NCBI GenBank assembly: GCA_947504195.1
Contig: CANNGN010000008.1
Span: forward strand, 114,921 to 178,920
Reading direction: 5' to 3'
Length of the DNA: 64,000 nt
Source: an uncultured Vibrio sp.
GTDB lineage: Bacteria; Pseudomonadota; Gammaproteobacteria; Enterobacterales; Vibrionaceae
Part shown: positions 20,236 through 29,527 of the stretch, piece by piece
How positions within the stretch are numbered: the stretch's first letter is position 1
How the letters are laid out: the number at the start of each line of letters is the position of its first letter
Position numbers and translations under genes: made by a program
Notes under the pieces: generated by a model
Told to the model about the DNA's origin: nothing
The model's database searches: none
What the model saw: only the letters and a program-made list of their open reading frames with translations

Positions 20236-20270
20236 AGCGATATTGCACTCCTGATGCAGTATCGCTATTT
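20236..20270. terminator. Terminator between nlpI and ubiV
   Basis: AGCGATATTGCA and TGCAGTATCGCT (20236-20266) form a 12-pair stem with one G-U wobble, followed by ATTTTATTTC. The genes on both sides converge here. Confidence 0.75.
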
Positions 20271-20306
20271 TATTTCTATTGCGATTTTGACTGTCGCTAT
20301 TTGGAA

Positions 20307-21185
20307 CTAGCTGTTGCAGATTTCTAGTCCCGCTAACTGATGCCAATATCCATTGCATTCATAGTTATTCAGCTTTTCTGGATGTAAGCCAGCTTCGTTA
20401 GCTTTGAATTTATCTAATTGACTAAAGGTTTCGACCCCCAAAGGACTTAATCGAACTACATCGACAATCCCTTTCATACTTGGTAGGTCATTGATTAAAT
20501 TGTAGCAATATCCAGACTGAGTTTGGATCCCATTTAGATTAAATACCGCTTGCCCTTCTTGGCTGTTCACTTGAATACCAGTTGGGTAATTGATGCAGCA
20601 TTTTTCACATTTATCCTTGGGTTTATCTTCTGCGCGAGCAGTAAAGCAACGAGCAGAATAAGCCAGAGGCAGGTAACCGTGGCTGAACAGCTCTATTTCG
20701 AACTTGTTCTTTATTCCAAGTTCATCACACCCGGCTAGCGTGTTGATCAGCCAATCACGCGATAACTCTACCGGCATACACCAACGTATCATTCCTTGTT
20801 TTAAAAATAGTGCTAAGGTTTGAGCGTTGTAGACATTGACGGCGGGGCCGACGACAAAAGGAATCTTTGCCTGTTGAGCAAGTTGTATCGCAGAAATATC
20901 ATTGGCTTCAATAATAAACTCACCGTTATCAATATATTGCTTCATCACACTGAGTTCACTTCGTGACTCGAGTAAAGCCATTGTGGATAGCACAACTTGT
21001 TTGCCATTGTCAGCAAGAGTTCTCGCGGTACTAAGCCAATCTTCAGGTTTGAACTCTCTACGCTTAGAGCACACTGTTTCACCGAGGTAAATAATATCAG
21101 CTTGTGACTCATTTGTTTTGTTGTAAAACGCTTCGGTATCCTGTTTCGACCAAAAATAGAGTAAAGGGCCAAGTGCATATTTCAT
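20307..21185 (-). CDS. ubiV: Oxygen-independent ubiquinone biosynthesis protein UbiV (U32 family)
   Basis: UbiV (formerly YhbV) is a peptidase-U32-like iron-sulfur protein that works with UbiU and UbiT in ubiquinone synthesis without oxygen. The 292-residue protein keeps the four 4Fe-4S cysteines of the E. coli protein: Cys39 in LGETVCSKR, and a C-x12-C-x2-C-C cluster within RCFTARAEDKPKDKCEKCC that corresponds to Cys180, Cys193 and Cys197. It starts 15 bases after the ubiU stop, so the two form one transcription unit. The ubiT gene lies about 3.4 kb away on the other strand, beyond the inserted GGDEF-EAL gene. Confidence 0.95.
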   Translation of the reverse strand: MKYALGPLLYFWSKQDTEAFYNKTNESQADIIYLGETVCSKRREFKPEDWLSTARTLADNGKQVVLSTMALLESRSELSVMKQYIDNGEFIIEANDISAIQLAQQAKIPFVVGPAVNVYNAQTLALFLKQGMIRWCMPVELSRDWLINTLAGCDELGIKNKFEIELFSHGYLPLAYSARCFTARAEDKPKDKCEKCCINYPTGIQVNSQEGQAVFNLNGIQTQSGYCYNLINDLPSMKGIVDVVRLSPLGVETFSQLDKFKANEAGLHPEKLNNYECNGYWHQLAGLEICNS

Positions 21186-21200
21186 TAAATTAACTTCCTT

Positions 21201-22214
21201 TTATTGCCATTGACGATGATAGGCGCCAAGCGTAGTTTGCGTCCCTTCAGACAAGTTGGCTAAGGTTGAATTCCAAGTATCAGACACCTGGTAGGTTTGT
21301 GGGTTGGCGATATAGGTATCAATTGCAGCGCGCCATGTTCTTGTCACTTGTTCAACATAAGCAGGACTACGCTGGCGACCTTCTATTTTTACCGATGCGA
21401 CGTTAGCGGCGAAAAGCTCAGGTAACAGCGATAATGTATTAAGGCTTGTGGGCTCTTCAAGAGCATGATATGGCTTAGTTTGATTATCTAATTCAGCAAC
21501 AAAACGCCCTTTACATAAAGTTGGATACCCCGCATTTTCCCCCTGGGCATACTTATCGATTAGGATTTCATTGAGGCGCGACTCTAAGCCTTCTGGCTTT
21601 TCTTGCCAGCGGACGTACTTAGCTGGGGAGCAGGCTCCCACAGTATTCGGAGATTCACCTGTCATATAGGAAGATAGGTAGCATCGACCTTCAGACATAA
21701 TGCACAAGCTACCAAAGGCAAAAACCTCCAAATCGACCCCATGTGGTATCGATTGAGACAATTGTCTAACCTGATGAATGGAGAGTACTCTCGGTAATAC
21801 GACGCGTTTTACGTTAAATTGTTGTTTATAGAACTCAATTGCAGCACTGTTCGTTGCGGATGCCTGTACCGATAAATGGAGTTCAAGATCTGGGTAACGA
21901 TTTGCCGCGTATTCTAAAAGTGCTATATCAGCGATAATTAATGCATCGACACCAAGGTCTGCTGCGTTGTCAACGGCTTGAGTCCACCGATTAAAGCGTT
22001 CAGGGTGGGCAAATGTATTTAATGCGACATGAATTTTTTTGTCACGATCATGGACGTATTGAACGGCTTTATCGAGTTTTTTTCCAGTAAAGTTTAAGCC
22101 AGCAAAATGACGTGCATTCGTTTCGTCTTTGAAGCCGATATAAACGGCATCGGCCCCACAATCGATAGCGGTTTTAAGAGCTGGCAAGTTGCCAGCAGGG
22201 CAGAGTAGTTCCAT
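21201..22214 (-). CDS. ubiU: Oxygen-independent ubiquinone biosynthesis protein UbiU (U32 family)
   Basis: UbiU (YhbU) pairs with UbiV in the oxygen-independent hydroxylation steps of ubiquinone synthesis. The start MELLCPAGNLPALK at 22214 matches the family N-terminus; a TTG five codons upstream would add residues that the family lacks. The segments GSLCIMSEGRCYLSSY, VGACSPA and YPTLCKGRF supply the four cluster cysteines (C-x6-C-x16-C, then a distal Cys). The length is 337 residues. A 13-base inverted repeat lies 26-57 bases upstream of the start and could be an operator or a leader hairpin. No strong ribosome-binding site is visible. Confidence 0.95.
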   Translation of the reverse strand: MELLCPAGNLPALKTAIDCGADAVYIGFKDETNARHFAGLNFTGKKLDKAVQYVHDRDKKIHVALNTFAHPERFNRWTQAVDNAADLGVDALIIADIALLEYAANRYPDLELHLSVQASATNSAAIEFYKQQFNVKRVVLPRVLSIHQVRQLSQSIPHGVDLEVFAFGSLCIMSEGRCYLSSYMTGESPNTVGACSPAKYVRWQEKPEGLESRLNEILIDKYAQGENAGYPTLCKGRFVAELDNQTKPYHALEEPTSLNTLSLLPELFAANVASVKIEGRQRSPAYVEQVTRTWRAAIDTYIANPQTYQVSDTWNSTLANLSEGTQTTLGAYHRQWQ

Positions 22215-22239
22215 GAAAGTCTGTACCAATATGCAGGAA

Positions 22240-22271
22240 ATATATGTATTTTATGGAAAAAATACATATAT
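22240..22271 (-). promoter_or_regulatory. Perfect 13-bp inverted repeat upstream of ubiU
   Basis: ATATATGTATTTT (22240-22252) and AAAATACATATAT (22259-22271) are exact inverted copies separated by six bases. They lie in the 107-base gap between the rocS-like gene and ubiU, about 26 bases before the ubiU start. No T tract follows on the ubiU strand. The repeat does not match the FNR consensus TTGAT-N4-ATCAA. Its function is unknown; operator, leader hairpin or weak terminator are all possible. Confidence 0.6.
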
Positions 22272-22321
22272 GATTTTGACATAAGGCAGGTTTGCGTAAA
22301 TCTATGTGTGGTTATATTCGA

Positions 22322-24364
22322 TCACTGCTTTTTTGCTCGGCGGTTCTTTGCAAAGAGAGCTTCTATCTCATGTTTCGGCTGAGGTCGGTGGAAATGAAAC
22401 CCCTGAATAGAGTTGCACTTCATACTCGATAGCAACATTGCCTGTTGCTTCGTTTCGACACCTTCTGCAACGACAAGTAAGTCTAAAGAGCGGCCTAAGT
22501 TGATGATATTTTCAATAACCGTTACTTGCTTTGGCAGAACATCAAGCTCGGTAATAAATGAGCGGTCTATTTTTAGCTCATCAATTGGGAAACGTGCAAG
22601 ATACGCTAATGATGAATAGCCAGTCCCAAAGTCGTCGATTGAGAGGGAAAAACCTAACTTTTTAATTGAGTTAAGCATCTGTAAAGTATGCTCACCATTA
22701 CTCATAACAGCACTTTCGGTCAGTTCAAAAGTGATATAATTCGCATCAACTTGAGTAGTTTTTAGCAACTTCTCCATATATTCAATCAATTTGGCGTTAC
22801 AAAATTGTTCTGGAGATAGGTTAATCGCAACTCGTCCAGGCAAGATCCCTTGACGTTTCCAACGCTTAATCGTGGTAAAGACTTCGCGCATTACAACTCG
22901 ACCTAGGTGCTCTATGAGGCCGGCTTTTTCTGCGACAGGGATAAATGCTGCAGGGCTAATATAGCCTTCAACAGGGTGTTTCCATCGAACTAAAGCTTCA
23001 GCACCGCTGATACTAAAGTCTCTTGCATCAACTTTAGGCTGATACCAAACTTCTAATCCACTTTGCTGTAGTGCTTTTTGCAGCTCGATTTCTAGCCATA
23101 AGCGAGTTCGTGCTTCTTTATTCATTTGATCGTCAAAATGAATCAGTCTATTACGCCCGCGAGCTTTGGCTTCGTACATTGCAGTATCGGCATTTTGCAA
23201 TAGAATTCGAGCATCATTGCCATCACCAGGGTAGTTAACACTGCCAATTGAACAAGAAAGTCGCTTACTAAAGTAATTTAAATCAAAAGGTTGATTTATT
23301 ACGGAGATTACTCGGTCAGAGAGTTGCTCTGCGACATTTTTTGAGTCTGGAGAAGGTATAATGATGCCAAATTCATCGGCACCAAGATGCCCCAATATTG
23401 CAGACTTTGGAATTAACCGTTTGAGGCGATTCGCCACTTCACAGATAACTTTATCACCAATGTGATGTCCCAAAGAGTCGTTAATATTTTTAAAATTATC
23501 AATATCTAGGTAGAGCAAGATACACGGGGTATCACTGCTGATTATCTTATCTAACCTTTTGGTAAACCCAGTACGATTATAAAGTGCAGTAAGTGGATCA
23601 ACCATTGGGTCAGACGCAATTATTTGATTGTTATCCGATACACATTCTAATGGAGCATTAATCAAAACTAACGTTGCCTCAGAGCCCAATATCAACGTTT
23701 TTTTTGCGACTAGGCTGACCGCACGCTCAGTTAGACATGTAGTGCTTAATAAGCAGTCAGTAGGAGTGTCAGATAACAACTCAATAAATGGAGCCTTAAA
23801 AGCGGTTTGAGTTTGAGGATCAACAAAAAGATCATCAATTTTTTCGCCAAGAAAATCTTTCGAGTTATTGAACCCAAGGATTGTCCCCGCTGCAGGGTTC
23901 GCGGTGATCACTATATCGTTCTCAACAAGTAGATAACCTTCGTGGAGCGAGTGGGTTAGTGTGGCATACTTGCTTTCCGATTCTTGTAGCGATTTTATTA
24001 ATATTTGTTTTTCAGACGTATCAAATGCTTGAAAGGTGATTAATGGCGAGCCTTCTCCAACGAGTAACGGAGCTACGGAAATGTGCAATGTCGTTTCAAT
24101 ATTTTGATCGGGTATTGTCACCTCACTTTCAACCAACTCACCTCGAATTGCACGAGCATAATAAGGAGCAAGGTGTTGGTAAATATTTTCACCTAACACT
24201 TTACTGTCATTCATTCCAATTAACGCATCATTACTTAAGCCAGCAATATCCATATAGCGTTGGTTGACCGCAACATAATTATGCTGTGAGTCTAGAATCG
24301 CAAAGAAAAAAGGACTATGCGATGTGAATTTAGCGAACCAATCTTTGATATCTTGTTTAACCAT
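22322..24364 (-). CDS. rocS: PAS-GGDEF-EAL cyclic-di-GMP signalling protein (RocS-like)
   Basis: From the ATG at 24364 the protein has 680 residues: two PAS-like sensor regions (about 10-240), a GGDEF domain (about 255-420) and an EAL domain (about 430-675). The GGDEF signature reads GADEF (328-332) and no RxxD inhibitory site precedes it. The EAL domain looks fully active: EAL at 456-458, INLSPEQF, ELTES, DDFGTGYSSL, KIDRSFI and AEGVET. It is therefore most likely a c-di-GMP phosphodiesterase, with cyclase activity uncertain. In V. cholerae rocS (VC0653) occupies the same place between the U32 genes and the SCP2 gene; I assign the symbol from that remembered order. An in-frame GTG at 24412 could extend it by 16 residues. 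Neither start has a good ribosome-binding site. Confidence 0.85.
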   Translation of the reverse strand: MVKQDIKDWFAKFTSHSPFFFAILDSQHNYVAVNQRYMDIAGLSNDALIGMNDSKVLGENIYQHLAPYYARAIRGELVESEVTIPDQNIETTLHISVAPLLVGEGSPLITFQAFDTSEKQILIKSLQESESKYATLTHSLHEGYLLVENDIVITANPAAGTILGFNNSKDFLGEKIDDLFVDPQTQTAFKAPFIELLSDTPTDCLLSTTCLTERAVSLVAKKTLILGSEATLVLINAPLECVSDNNQIIASDPMVDPLTALYNRTGFTKRLDKIISSDTPCILLYLDIDNFKNINDSLGHHIGDKVICEVANRLKRLIPKSAILGHLGADEFGIIIPSPDSKNVAEQLSDRVISVINQPFDLNYFSKRLSCSIGSVNYPGDGNDARILLQNADTAMYEAKARGRNRLIHFDDQMNKEARTRLWLEIELQKALQQSGLEVWYQPKVDARDFSISGAEALVRWKHPVEGYISPAAFIPVAEKAGLIEHLGRVVMREVFTTIKRWKRQGILPGRVAINLSPEQFCNAKLIEYMEKLLKTTQVDANYITFELTESAVMSNGEHTLQMLNSIKKLGFSLSIDDFGTGYSSLAYLARFPIDELKIDRSFITELDVLPKQVTVIENIINLGRSLDLLVVAEGVETKQQAMLLSSMKCNSIQGFHFHRPQPKHEIEALFAKNRRAKKQ

Positions 24365-24590
24365 ATTCGATACTATCAATGCTCCGAAGGCGTCGCCTTT
24401 ATTATCTCCCACTATTTAGTATTCAATGGCTTAGCATCAAATAATCAGCGAGCATCACTCTTGTGATGAGTATAGGTTTTAGAAAGTCGTCTACTTAGTA
24501 TGATCGATTTTTTGATAAAAGACAGGTTTGAACGTAATCTCTTTCAGTATGATAGGAAATATTCGCTAACAACCTAATGGATAATAGAGC

Positions 24591-25118
24591 GTGATTAATA
24601 AGATACATAGTGGAATCGTTAAAAATGCAGCGACACTTTTGAAATCTCCAGTCCAGTTATTACCAAAATTTGTTCATCGGTTAACCATGCTTGAAGCGCT
24701 ACGGATGGTATTTAAAGAAGCACTTGAAGATGGGGATTTTGAGTTTCTTGATAGCAAATGGTTAAGAGTTGAAGTGACTGATTTGGATTTACATTGGTAT
24801 ATCGGTTTTAATGATGAACAATTAGTAGTATCTGAGCAGGAGCAAATAGCTGATGTGTGCTTTAGTGGCACGCTAAATGACTTGGTGTTGATTGCTGGGC
24901 GAAAAGAAGATCCTGATACACTTTTCTTTCAACGCCGCTTGTCGATTGAAGGAGATACCGAACTTGGTCTCGAAGTGAAAAACCTTATGGACAGTATTGA
25001 TCTTGACGCCTTACCGAAAACCTTAACAATAATGTTAAATCAGCTAGCCGAATTTGTGCATAAAGGATTACAATCTCCTCAATCCCATAATGAGGTTACC
25101 AATGCTTATTCGAACTGA
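24591..25118 (+). CDS. ubiT: Ubiquinone biosynthesis accessory factor UbiT (SCP2 domain)
   Basis: UbiT (YhbT) is a sterol-carrier-protein-2-fold lipid-binding protein required with UbiU and UbiV for anaerobic ubiquinone synthesis, probably as a prenyl-lipid carrier. The 175-residue protein has a basic amphipathic N-terminus and an SCP2 core (about 45-140, with VCFSGTLNDLVLIAGRKEDPDTLFF split across strands and helix) ending in the typical RRLSIEGDTELGLEVKNLMD segment. The start is GTG at 24591 with only a weak purine stretch before it. Its end overlaps the start of yhbS by 17 bases. It is divergent from the rocS-like gene. Confidence 0.93.
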   Translation: MINKIHSGIVKNAATLLKSPVQLLPKFVHRLTMLEALRMVFKEALEDGDFEFLDSKWLRVEVTDLDLHWYIGFNDEQLVVSEQEQIADVCFSGTLNDLVLIAGRKEDPDTLFFQRRLSIEGDTELGLEVKNLMDSIDLDALPKTLTIMLNQLAEFVHKGLQSPQSHNEVTNAYSN

Positions 25119-25608
25119 AGCACCTGCTGATATTCTCGCCGTCGACCGCTTATTAAAGCGTACATTTCCCAGAGATCAAGAAGCTAAATTGGTCATGGCA
25201 TTGCGAGAAAATTCAAATCTTACCCTGGCCCTTGTGGCATGTGATGATAATGGGGCATTAATTGGCCACATTATGTTTAGTCCTGTCACTGTAGAGGGGG
25301 TTGATACACATTGGCAGGGCCTAGCGCCACTTGCCGTTGATCCTGAACATCAACATCAAGGGATTGGAAAGCAACTGGTCACTCAAGGGCTGGAATTTCT
25401 TACCGATTTTAGTTATCCAGCGTGTGTTGTATTGGGTGATGGGGATTTTTATAGTCAATTTGGTTTTCAAGCGGCAGAAAATATCGGTCTTCGATGCCCA
25501 TGGGATGTACCAAAAGGCGCATTTCAATTTTGCGAGTTAACGCAAGATGCATCAGATGGAATTCACGGATTGGTAGAATATAGTCCTGAGTTTAATTTGG
25601 TCATTTAG
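25102..25608 (+). CDS. yhbS: GNAT-family N-acetyltransferase YhbS
   Basis: This 168-residue protein is a GNAT acetyltransferase. The acetyl-CoA loop is seen as LAVDPEHQHQGIGKQLV (R/Q-x-x-G-x-G/A type) near the middle, and the CVVLGDGDFYSQFGF segment is characteristic of YhbS. The substrate is unknown. I chose ATG 25102 because GAGG at 25092-25095 is six bases upstream; this gives MLIRTEAPADI, the family N-terminus. The gene overlaps ubiT by 17 bases, so the pair is translationally coupled, and is followed by a strong nested hairpin terminator. Confidence 0.92.
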   Translation: MLIRTEAPADILAVDRLLKRTFPRDQEAKLVMALRENSNLTLALVACDDNGALIGHIMFSPVTVEGVDTHWQGLAPLAVDPEHQHQGIGKQLVTQGLEFLTDFSYPACVVLGDGDFYSQFGFQAAENIGLRCPWDVPKGAFQFCELTQDASDGIHGLVEYSPEFNLVI

Positions 25609-25626
25609 CGAGCTCTCAAAGCAAAT

Positions 25627-25681
25627 TAATACTCAAATGGATACAAGTTAGCTTGTATCCATTTTTCGTTTTTGAGTATTA
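25627..25681 (+). terminator. Nested inverted-repeat terminator after yhbS
   Basis: The inner stem AAATGGATACAAG (25635-25647) and CTTGTATCCATTT (25652-25664) is perfect over 13 pairs with a TTAG loop and is followed by TTCGTTTTT. A second, outer pair of arms TAATACTCAAA (25627-25637) and TTTGAGTATTA (25671-25681) is also perfect. The outer arms flank the T tract and could form an alternative structure. Confidence 0.85.
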
Positions 25682-25878
25682 GTAATGATGACATGCACTG
25701 GCTTTTGATGGCGATGGTGGTCTTAAGTTGAACAAAAAAGCATCAAAAAATCATTATTTTTCTATGCCAAACGATTACATTTTTTATTTTACTAGGGTTG
25801 TATAGATAAAGTCGTTACTCTAATCCTATTGTTATAGGTACAAATTGAGTTGTGAGAAACAGCACTCGGAGAACAGCG

Positions 25879-26655
25879 ATGGAAAAGTTACAAATGGTAG
25901 CGCAACAAGCGTTAACTTTAATGGATTTAACCACTTTAAATTCTGATGATACTGACGAAAGAGTTATTGCATTGTGTCAGTCAGCCAAAACACCCTATGG
26001 TGCTACAGCCGCAATCTGTATTTATCCGCAATTTATTGAAGTTGCAAAAGCGGCACTAGCAGAGCTTGGCTCTGTCGATATTAAGATAGCAACCGTCACC
26101 AACTTTCCTCACGGAAACGCAGACATAGATGTTGCTGTTGCGGAAACGACTGCGGCAGTAAAAGCGGGTGCAGATGAAGTCGATGTTGTTTTCCCTTACC
26201 GAGCGCTGATTGCGGGAGATAAAGATATTGGTTTTGAATTGGTGAGCCAATGTAAGAAAGCGTGTGGTGACAATGTTCAATTGAAAGTCATTATCGAAGT
26301 CGGCGAGTTGAAAACAGAAACATTGGTGAAGCAAGCGTCTCGAATTTCAATTGAAGCTGGCGCGGACTTTATTAAAACTTCTACTGGCAAAGTAGCGGTA
26401 AACGCAACGCCCGAATTTGCTCGGATGATGTTGGAAGTGATCAGTGAATATCGCGATACTCATACTGTTGGTTTTAAGGCGGCAGGTGGTGTTAAAAGTG
26501 CCGAAGATGCGCGTATCTATATGGATATGGCACAAGAGCTGATGGGGAAAGAGTTTGTTGTTTCACGCTTCTTCCGTTTCGGTGCATCGAGCCTATTAAA
26601 TAATCTTCTGATCACGTTAGGGGAAGATGTGGTGGCTTCAGATTCTAAATATTAA
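25879..26655 (+). CDS. deoC: Deoxyribose-phosphate aldolase
   Basis: DeoC splits 2-deoxyribose-5-phosphate into acetaldehyde and glyceraldehyde-3-phosphate. The 258-residue TIM barrel has the Schiff-base lysine Lys166 in DFIKTSTGK, the partner Asp102 in EVDVVFPYR and the second lysine in GFKAAGG. The ATG at 25879 is set by GGAGAA five bases upstream and gives the family length. It is the first gene of a deoC-deoA-deoD unit. The 260-base upstream region probably holds the promoter, but I could not identify a clear CytR, DeoR or CRP site in it. Confidence 0.97.
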   Translation: MEKLQMVAQQALTLMDLTTLNSDDTDERVIALCQSAKTPYGATAAICIYPQFIEVAKAALAELGSVDIKIATVTNFPHGNADIDVAVAETTAAVKAGADEVDVVFPYRALIAGDKDIGFELVSQCKKACGDNVQLKVIIEVGELKTETLVKQASRISIEAGADFIKTSTGKVAVNATPEFARMMLEVISEYRDTHTVGFKAAGGVKSAEDARIYMDMAQELMGKEFVVSRFFRFGASSLLNNLLITLGEDVVASDSKY

Positions 26656-26671
26656 CCACTAAGGATAGTTC

Positions 26672-27994
26672 ATGTTGCTACCTCAAGAGATTATTCGAAA
26701 GAAACGAGATGGTTTGGTGTTAAACCAAGCTGAAATATCACAGTTTGTTCAAGGGATTACTGATAATTCAGTCTCGGAAGGGCAAATTGCTGCGTTTGCC
26801 ATGGCGGTATATTTTCAAAATATGACGATGGATGAACGTGTCGCTTTGACTTGTGCGATGAGAGATTCTGGCACTGTGGTTGATTGGTCAGCATTTGATT
26901 TTGATGGCCCTATTTTGGATAAGCATTCGACCGGTGGAGTGGGTGATGTGGTTTCACTGATGCTTGGCCCATTGGTTGCCGCATGTGGCGGGTATGTTCC
27001 AATGATTTCAGGAAGAGGGCTGGGGCACACGGGTGGAACACTGGATAAGTTTTCTGCAATTCCTGGCTATCAAGTTATGCCTAGCTATGACCTGTTCCGA
27101 AAAGTGACTCATGAGGTGGGAGTAGCGATTATTGGCCAGACCGGTGATTTAGCTCCCGCAGACAAGCGCTTTTACGCGACACGAGATATTACCGCAACCG
27201 TTGAGAGTATTTCATTAATTACCGCATCGATACTGTCCAAGAAGTTAGCTGCGGGGCTAGATGGTTTAGTTATGGATGTAAAGGTTGGCTCAGGTGCGTT
27301 TATGCCAACCTATGAGAAGTCACAACAGTTAGCGGAATCAATCGTTGCAGTAGGTAATGGCGCTGGTACCGCAACCTCTGCAATCTTAACTGATATGAAC
27401 CAAGTGTTAGCCAGTTCTGCCGGTAATAGCGTTGAAGTACGTGAAGCCGTTCGTTTCCTTACTGGTGACTATCAAAATCCTCGCCTGAAGAGCGTTACGA
27501 TGGAGCTGGCGGCGGAAATGCTACAATTGGGGCGTCTATCGACATCAAAAAATGACGCAATGATTAAGCTTGAGCGAGCATTAGATAGTGGTGCGGCTGC
27601 AGAAAAGTTCTCACTGATGGTTGGCAGACTCGGTGGTCCAACGGATTTTGTTGAACATTATGATCGCTACTTAAAACCTGCCGCAATTAGTAAACCACTG
27701 ATGGCATCATCAGCAGGCGCTATAAACCGAATGGACACTTATGCCATTGGTATGGCTGTGGTTGAACTTGGTGGTGGTCGCCAACGTGCAGAGGATAATA
27801 TTGACTATGCGGTTGGGTTTGATCAAATCGTTCAATTAGGAGAGCAAGTCGATACCGCAACACCTATTGCAATGATTCATGCACAAAGTGAAGAGGCTTG
27901 GAACAGAGCAGCAGAACGATTAACTCAAGCAATCACAATTGGAGAGCAAGAAACTGTTGCTCCTACCATATACGATTACATTCGAAACGATTAA
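26672..27994 (+). CDS. deoA: Thymidine phosphorylase
   Basis: DeoA phosphorolyses thymidine and deoxyuridine to the base and deoxyribose-1-phosphate. The 440-residue protein (E. coli 440) shows the phosphate and nucleoside site motifs [23 protein letters not shown] and VGSGAFMPT. It starts 16 bases after deoC. The next gene is deoD, only 43 bases on; deoB, which lies here in E. coli and V. cholerae, is absent. Confidence 0.98.
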   Translation: MLLPQEIIRKKRDGLVLNQAEISQFVQGITDNSVSEGQIAAFAMAVYFQNMTMDERVALTCAMRDSGTVVDWSAFDFDGPILDKHSTGGVGDVVSLMLGPLVAACGGYVPMISGRGLGHTGGTLDKFSAIPGYQVMPSYDLFRKVTHEVGVAIIGQTGDLAPADKRFYATRDITATVESISLITASILSKKLAAGLDGLVMDVKVGSGAFMPTYEKSQQLAESIVAVGNGAGTATSAILTDMNQVLASSAGNSVEVREAVRFLTGDYQNPRLKSVTMELAAEMLQLGRLSTSKNDAMIKLERALDSGAAAEKFSLMVGRLGGPTDFVEHYDRYLKPAAISKPLMASSAGAINRMDTYAIGMAVVELGGGRQRAEDNIDYAVGFDQIVQLGEQVDTATPIAMIHAQSEEAWNRAAERLTQAITIGEQETVAPTIYDYIRND

Positions 27995-28037
27995 ATAAAC
28001 ATAGAAATTAACATAGATATTAATAAAGGAATAAATC

Positions 28038-28760
28038 ATGGCTACTCCACATATTAACGCAGAGATGGGCGATTTTGCCGACGTAGTTTTAATGCCTGGC
28101 GATCCCTTACGTGCTAAATATATCGCCGAGACTTTTCTTGAAGATGCAAAACAAGTGTGCGATGTGCGCAGTATGCTTGGATTTACGGGAACTTACCAAG
28201 GTCGTAAAGTCTCTGTCATGGGGCATGGTATGGGAATTCCATCATGTTCTATTTACGTAACCGAGTTGTTCAAAGACTATGGCGTAAAGAAAGTGATTCG
28301 AGTTGGAAGTTGTGGTGCAGTCAGTGACGATATTAAATTGCGTGATGTTGTTATTGGAATGGGCGCATGCACGGATTCTAAAGTGAACCGTATGCGCTTT
28401 AAAGATCATGACTTCGCCGCAATTGCTGATTATAAAATGGTGAAAGCGGCTGAGATGGCGGCAGAAAAGCGTGGTATTGATGTGAAAGTTGGGAATTTAT
28501 TTTCGGCTGAACTTTTCTATACTCCAGATCCATCCATGTTTGATGTGCTCGATAAGTACGGCATCGTTGGTGTTGAGATGGAAGCAGCTGGCATCTATGG
28601 TGTGGCGGCAGAGTATGGAGCAAAAGCACTGGCGATTTGTACGGTTTCTGACCATATTAAACGTGGTGAGCAGACAACCTCTCAAGAGCGTCAAACAACA
28701 TTTAATGAAATGATTGAAATTGCACTTGATTCAATTATTTTGGGTGATAGTTGGGAGTAA
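28038..28760 (+). CDS. deoD: Purine-nucleoside phosphorylase DeoD
   Basis: DeoD is the hexameric purine nucleoside phosphorylase. The 240-residue protein starts [35 protein letters not shown] and keeps [26 protein letters not shown] and the catalytic Asp in TVSDHI. The ribosome-binding site AAAGGAATAAATC precedes the ATG. It completes the nucleoside catabolism unit; its product deoxyribose-1-phosphate would normally be isomerised by DeoB before DeoC, and that gene is not next to it here. A strong terminator follows. Confidence 0.98.
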   Translation: MATPHINAEMGDFADVVLMPGDPLRAKYIAETFLEDAKQVCDVRSMLGFTGTYQGRKVSVMGHGMGIPSCSIYVTELFKDYGVKKVIRVGSCGAVSDDIKLRDVVIGMGACTDSKVNRMRFKDHDFAAIADYKMVKAAEMAAEKRGIDVKVGNLFSAELFYTPDPSMFDVLDKYGIVGVEMEAAGIYGVAAEYGAKALAICTVSDHIKRGEQTTSQERQTTFNEMIEIALDSIILGDSWE

Positions 28761-28778
28761 CGATACTGTCGTTATTCG

Positions 28779-28816
28779 GCAATGAGATAGTGAGATACTA
28801 TCTCATTGCTATTTTG
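28779..28816. terminator. Bidirectional terminator between deoD and ytjB
   Basis: GCAATGAGATAGT (28779-28791) and ACTATCTCATTGC (28797-28809) form a perfect 13-pair stem around GAGAT, followed by TATTTTGCTTT. The flanking genes converge. Confidence 0.9.
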
Positions 28817-28818
28817 CT

Positions 28819-29424
28819 TTACTGTTTTAGAAATAAGTTTTCTTGTTTACTGTCGTTTTTCGATTTGCTGATGATGAGCACGGTAAGCAATATTCCACTG
28901 ATAAAACTGACCAAAATCATTAAATACATATAGCGGTCACTTTTACGGTAATGATGGTCGGAAATTGCGGTCACTTTACCTGTCTCAAAGGTAATTCGAA
29001 TAAACCCGATGACTCGATTATCCAATAAAATAGGATCGAGAAGTTGCTGCCTCCCAATTCTTGCCGTTTCTAATGGCGTATCAATACCTAATATATCTCT
29101 TACTGAGCGGGCTGAGTCACTTGCGGCTAATGGAACGCCTTCAACATCATAAATAGTGGCATCAAAGACAAGGCGATCTTCTGCTAATTGATTGGTTAGA
29201 GTAAACAAACGTTCCTGATCTAAATTGGCGAGAGGCTCACTTGCGCTATGTGAGGCTTGAGAAATGAGCAGTTTGGTTAAAGTTTCTAATTGATTGGTCT
29301 GGATTCGCTCGTTACCCTTAGTGATCATTACGCTATTTTGCACAGTAAAGAAAAAGATCAGAGAAACCAAGAGAACCGCAATCCCTCGAATTACTACGCG
29401 AAATGAGAAAAGAGAACCATCCAT
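28819..29424 (-). CDS. ytjB: Membrane protein YtjB/Smp (AhpA family)
   Basis: This 201-residue protein has a membrane span near the N-terminus (about 9-30) and another near the C-terminus (about 165-188), with an extracytoplasmic segment between them that includes a repeated-strand region (VFDATIYDVEGVPLAASD). That topology resembles single-domain sensory or SMP proteins. The family sits divergently next to serB in enterobacteria and Vibrio, and that context supports the name. The function is not established. The cytoplasmic tail is rich in Lys, Ser and Asn. Confidence 0.85.
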   Translation of the reverse strand: MDGSLFSFRVVIRGIAVLLVSLIFFFTVQNSVMITKGNERIQTNQLETLTKLLISQASHSASEPLANLDQERLFTLTNQLAEDRLVFDATIYDVEGVPLAASDSARSVRDILGIDTPLETARIGRQQLLDPILLDNRVIGFIRITFETGKVTAISDHHYRKSDRYMYLMILVSFISGILLTVLIISKSKNDSKQENLFLKQ

Positions 29425-29527
29425 ACAGCACCAAATGTAAAGAATTTCAGATTTTGTCCATATTGAGACTTGCGTTTGTAAATTGCAATAGGGTAACGTC
29501 TGGATAAATTAAACAAGGGTTATCTAC

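Noticed and set aside
24365..24590. FNR binding sites between the rocS-like gene and ubiT
   Set aside because: Several TTGAT or ATCA fragments occur but none has the TTGAT-N4-ATCAA arrangement; CATCAC-TCTT-GTGATG (24453-24468) is a palindrome in the reverse orientation.
25609..25878. CRP and CytR operators upstream of deoC
   Set aside because: No sequence there gives a good TGTGA-N6-TCACA match.
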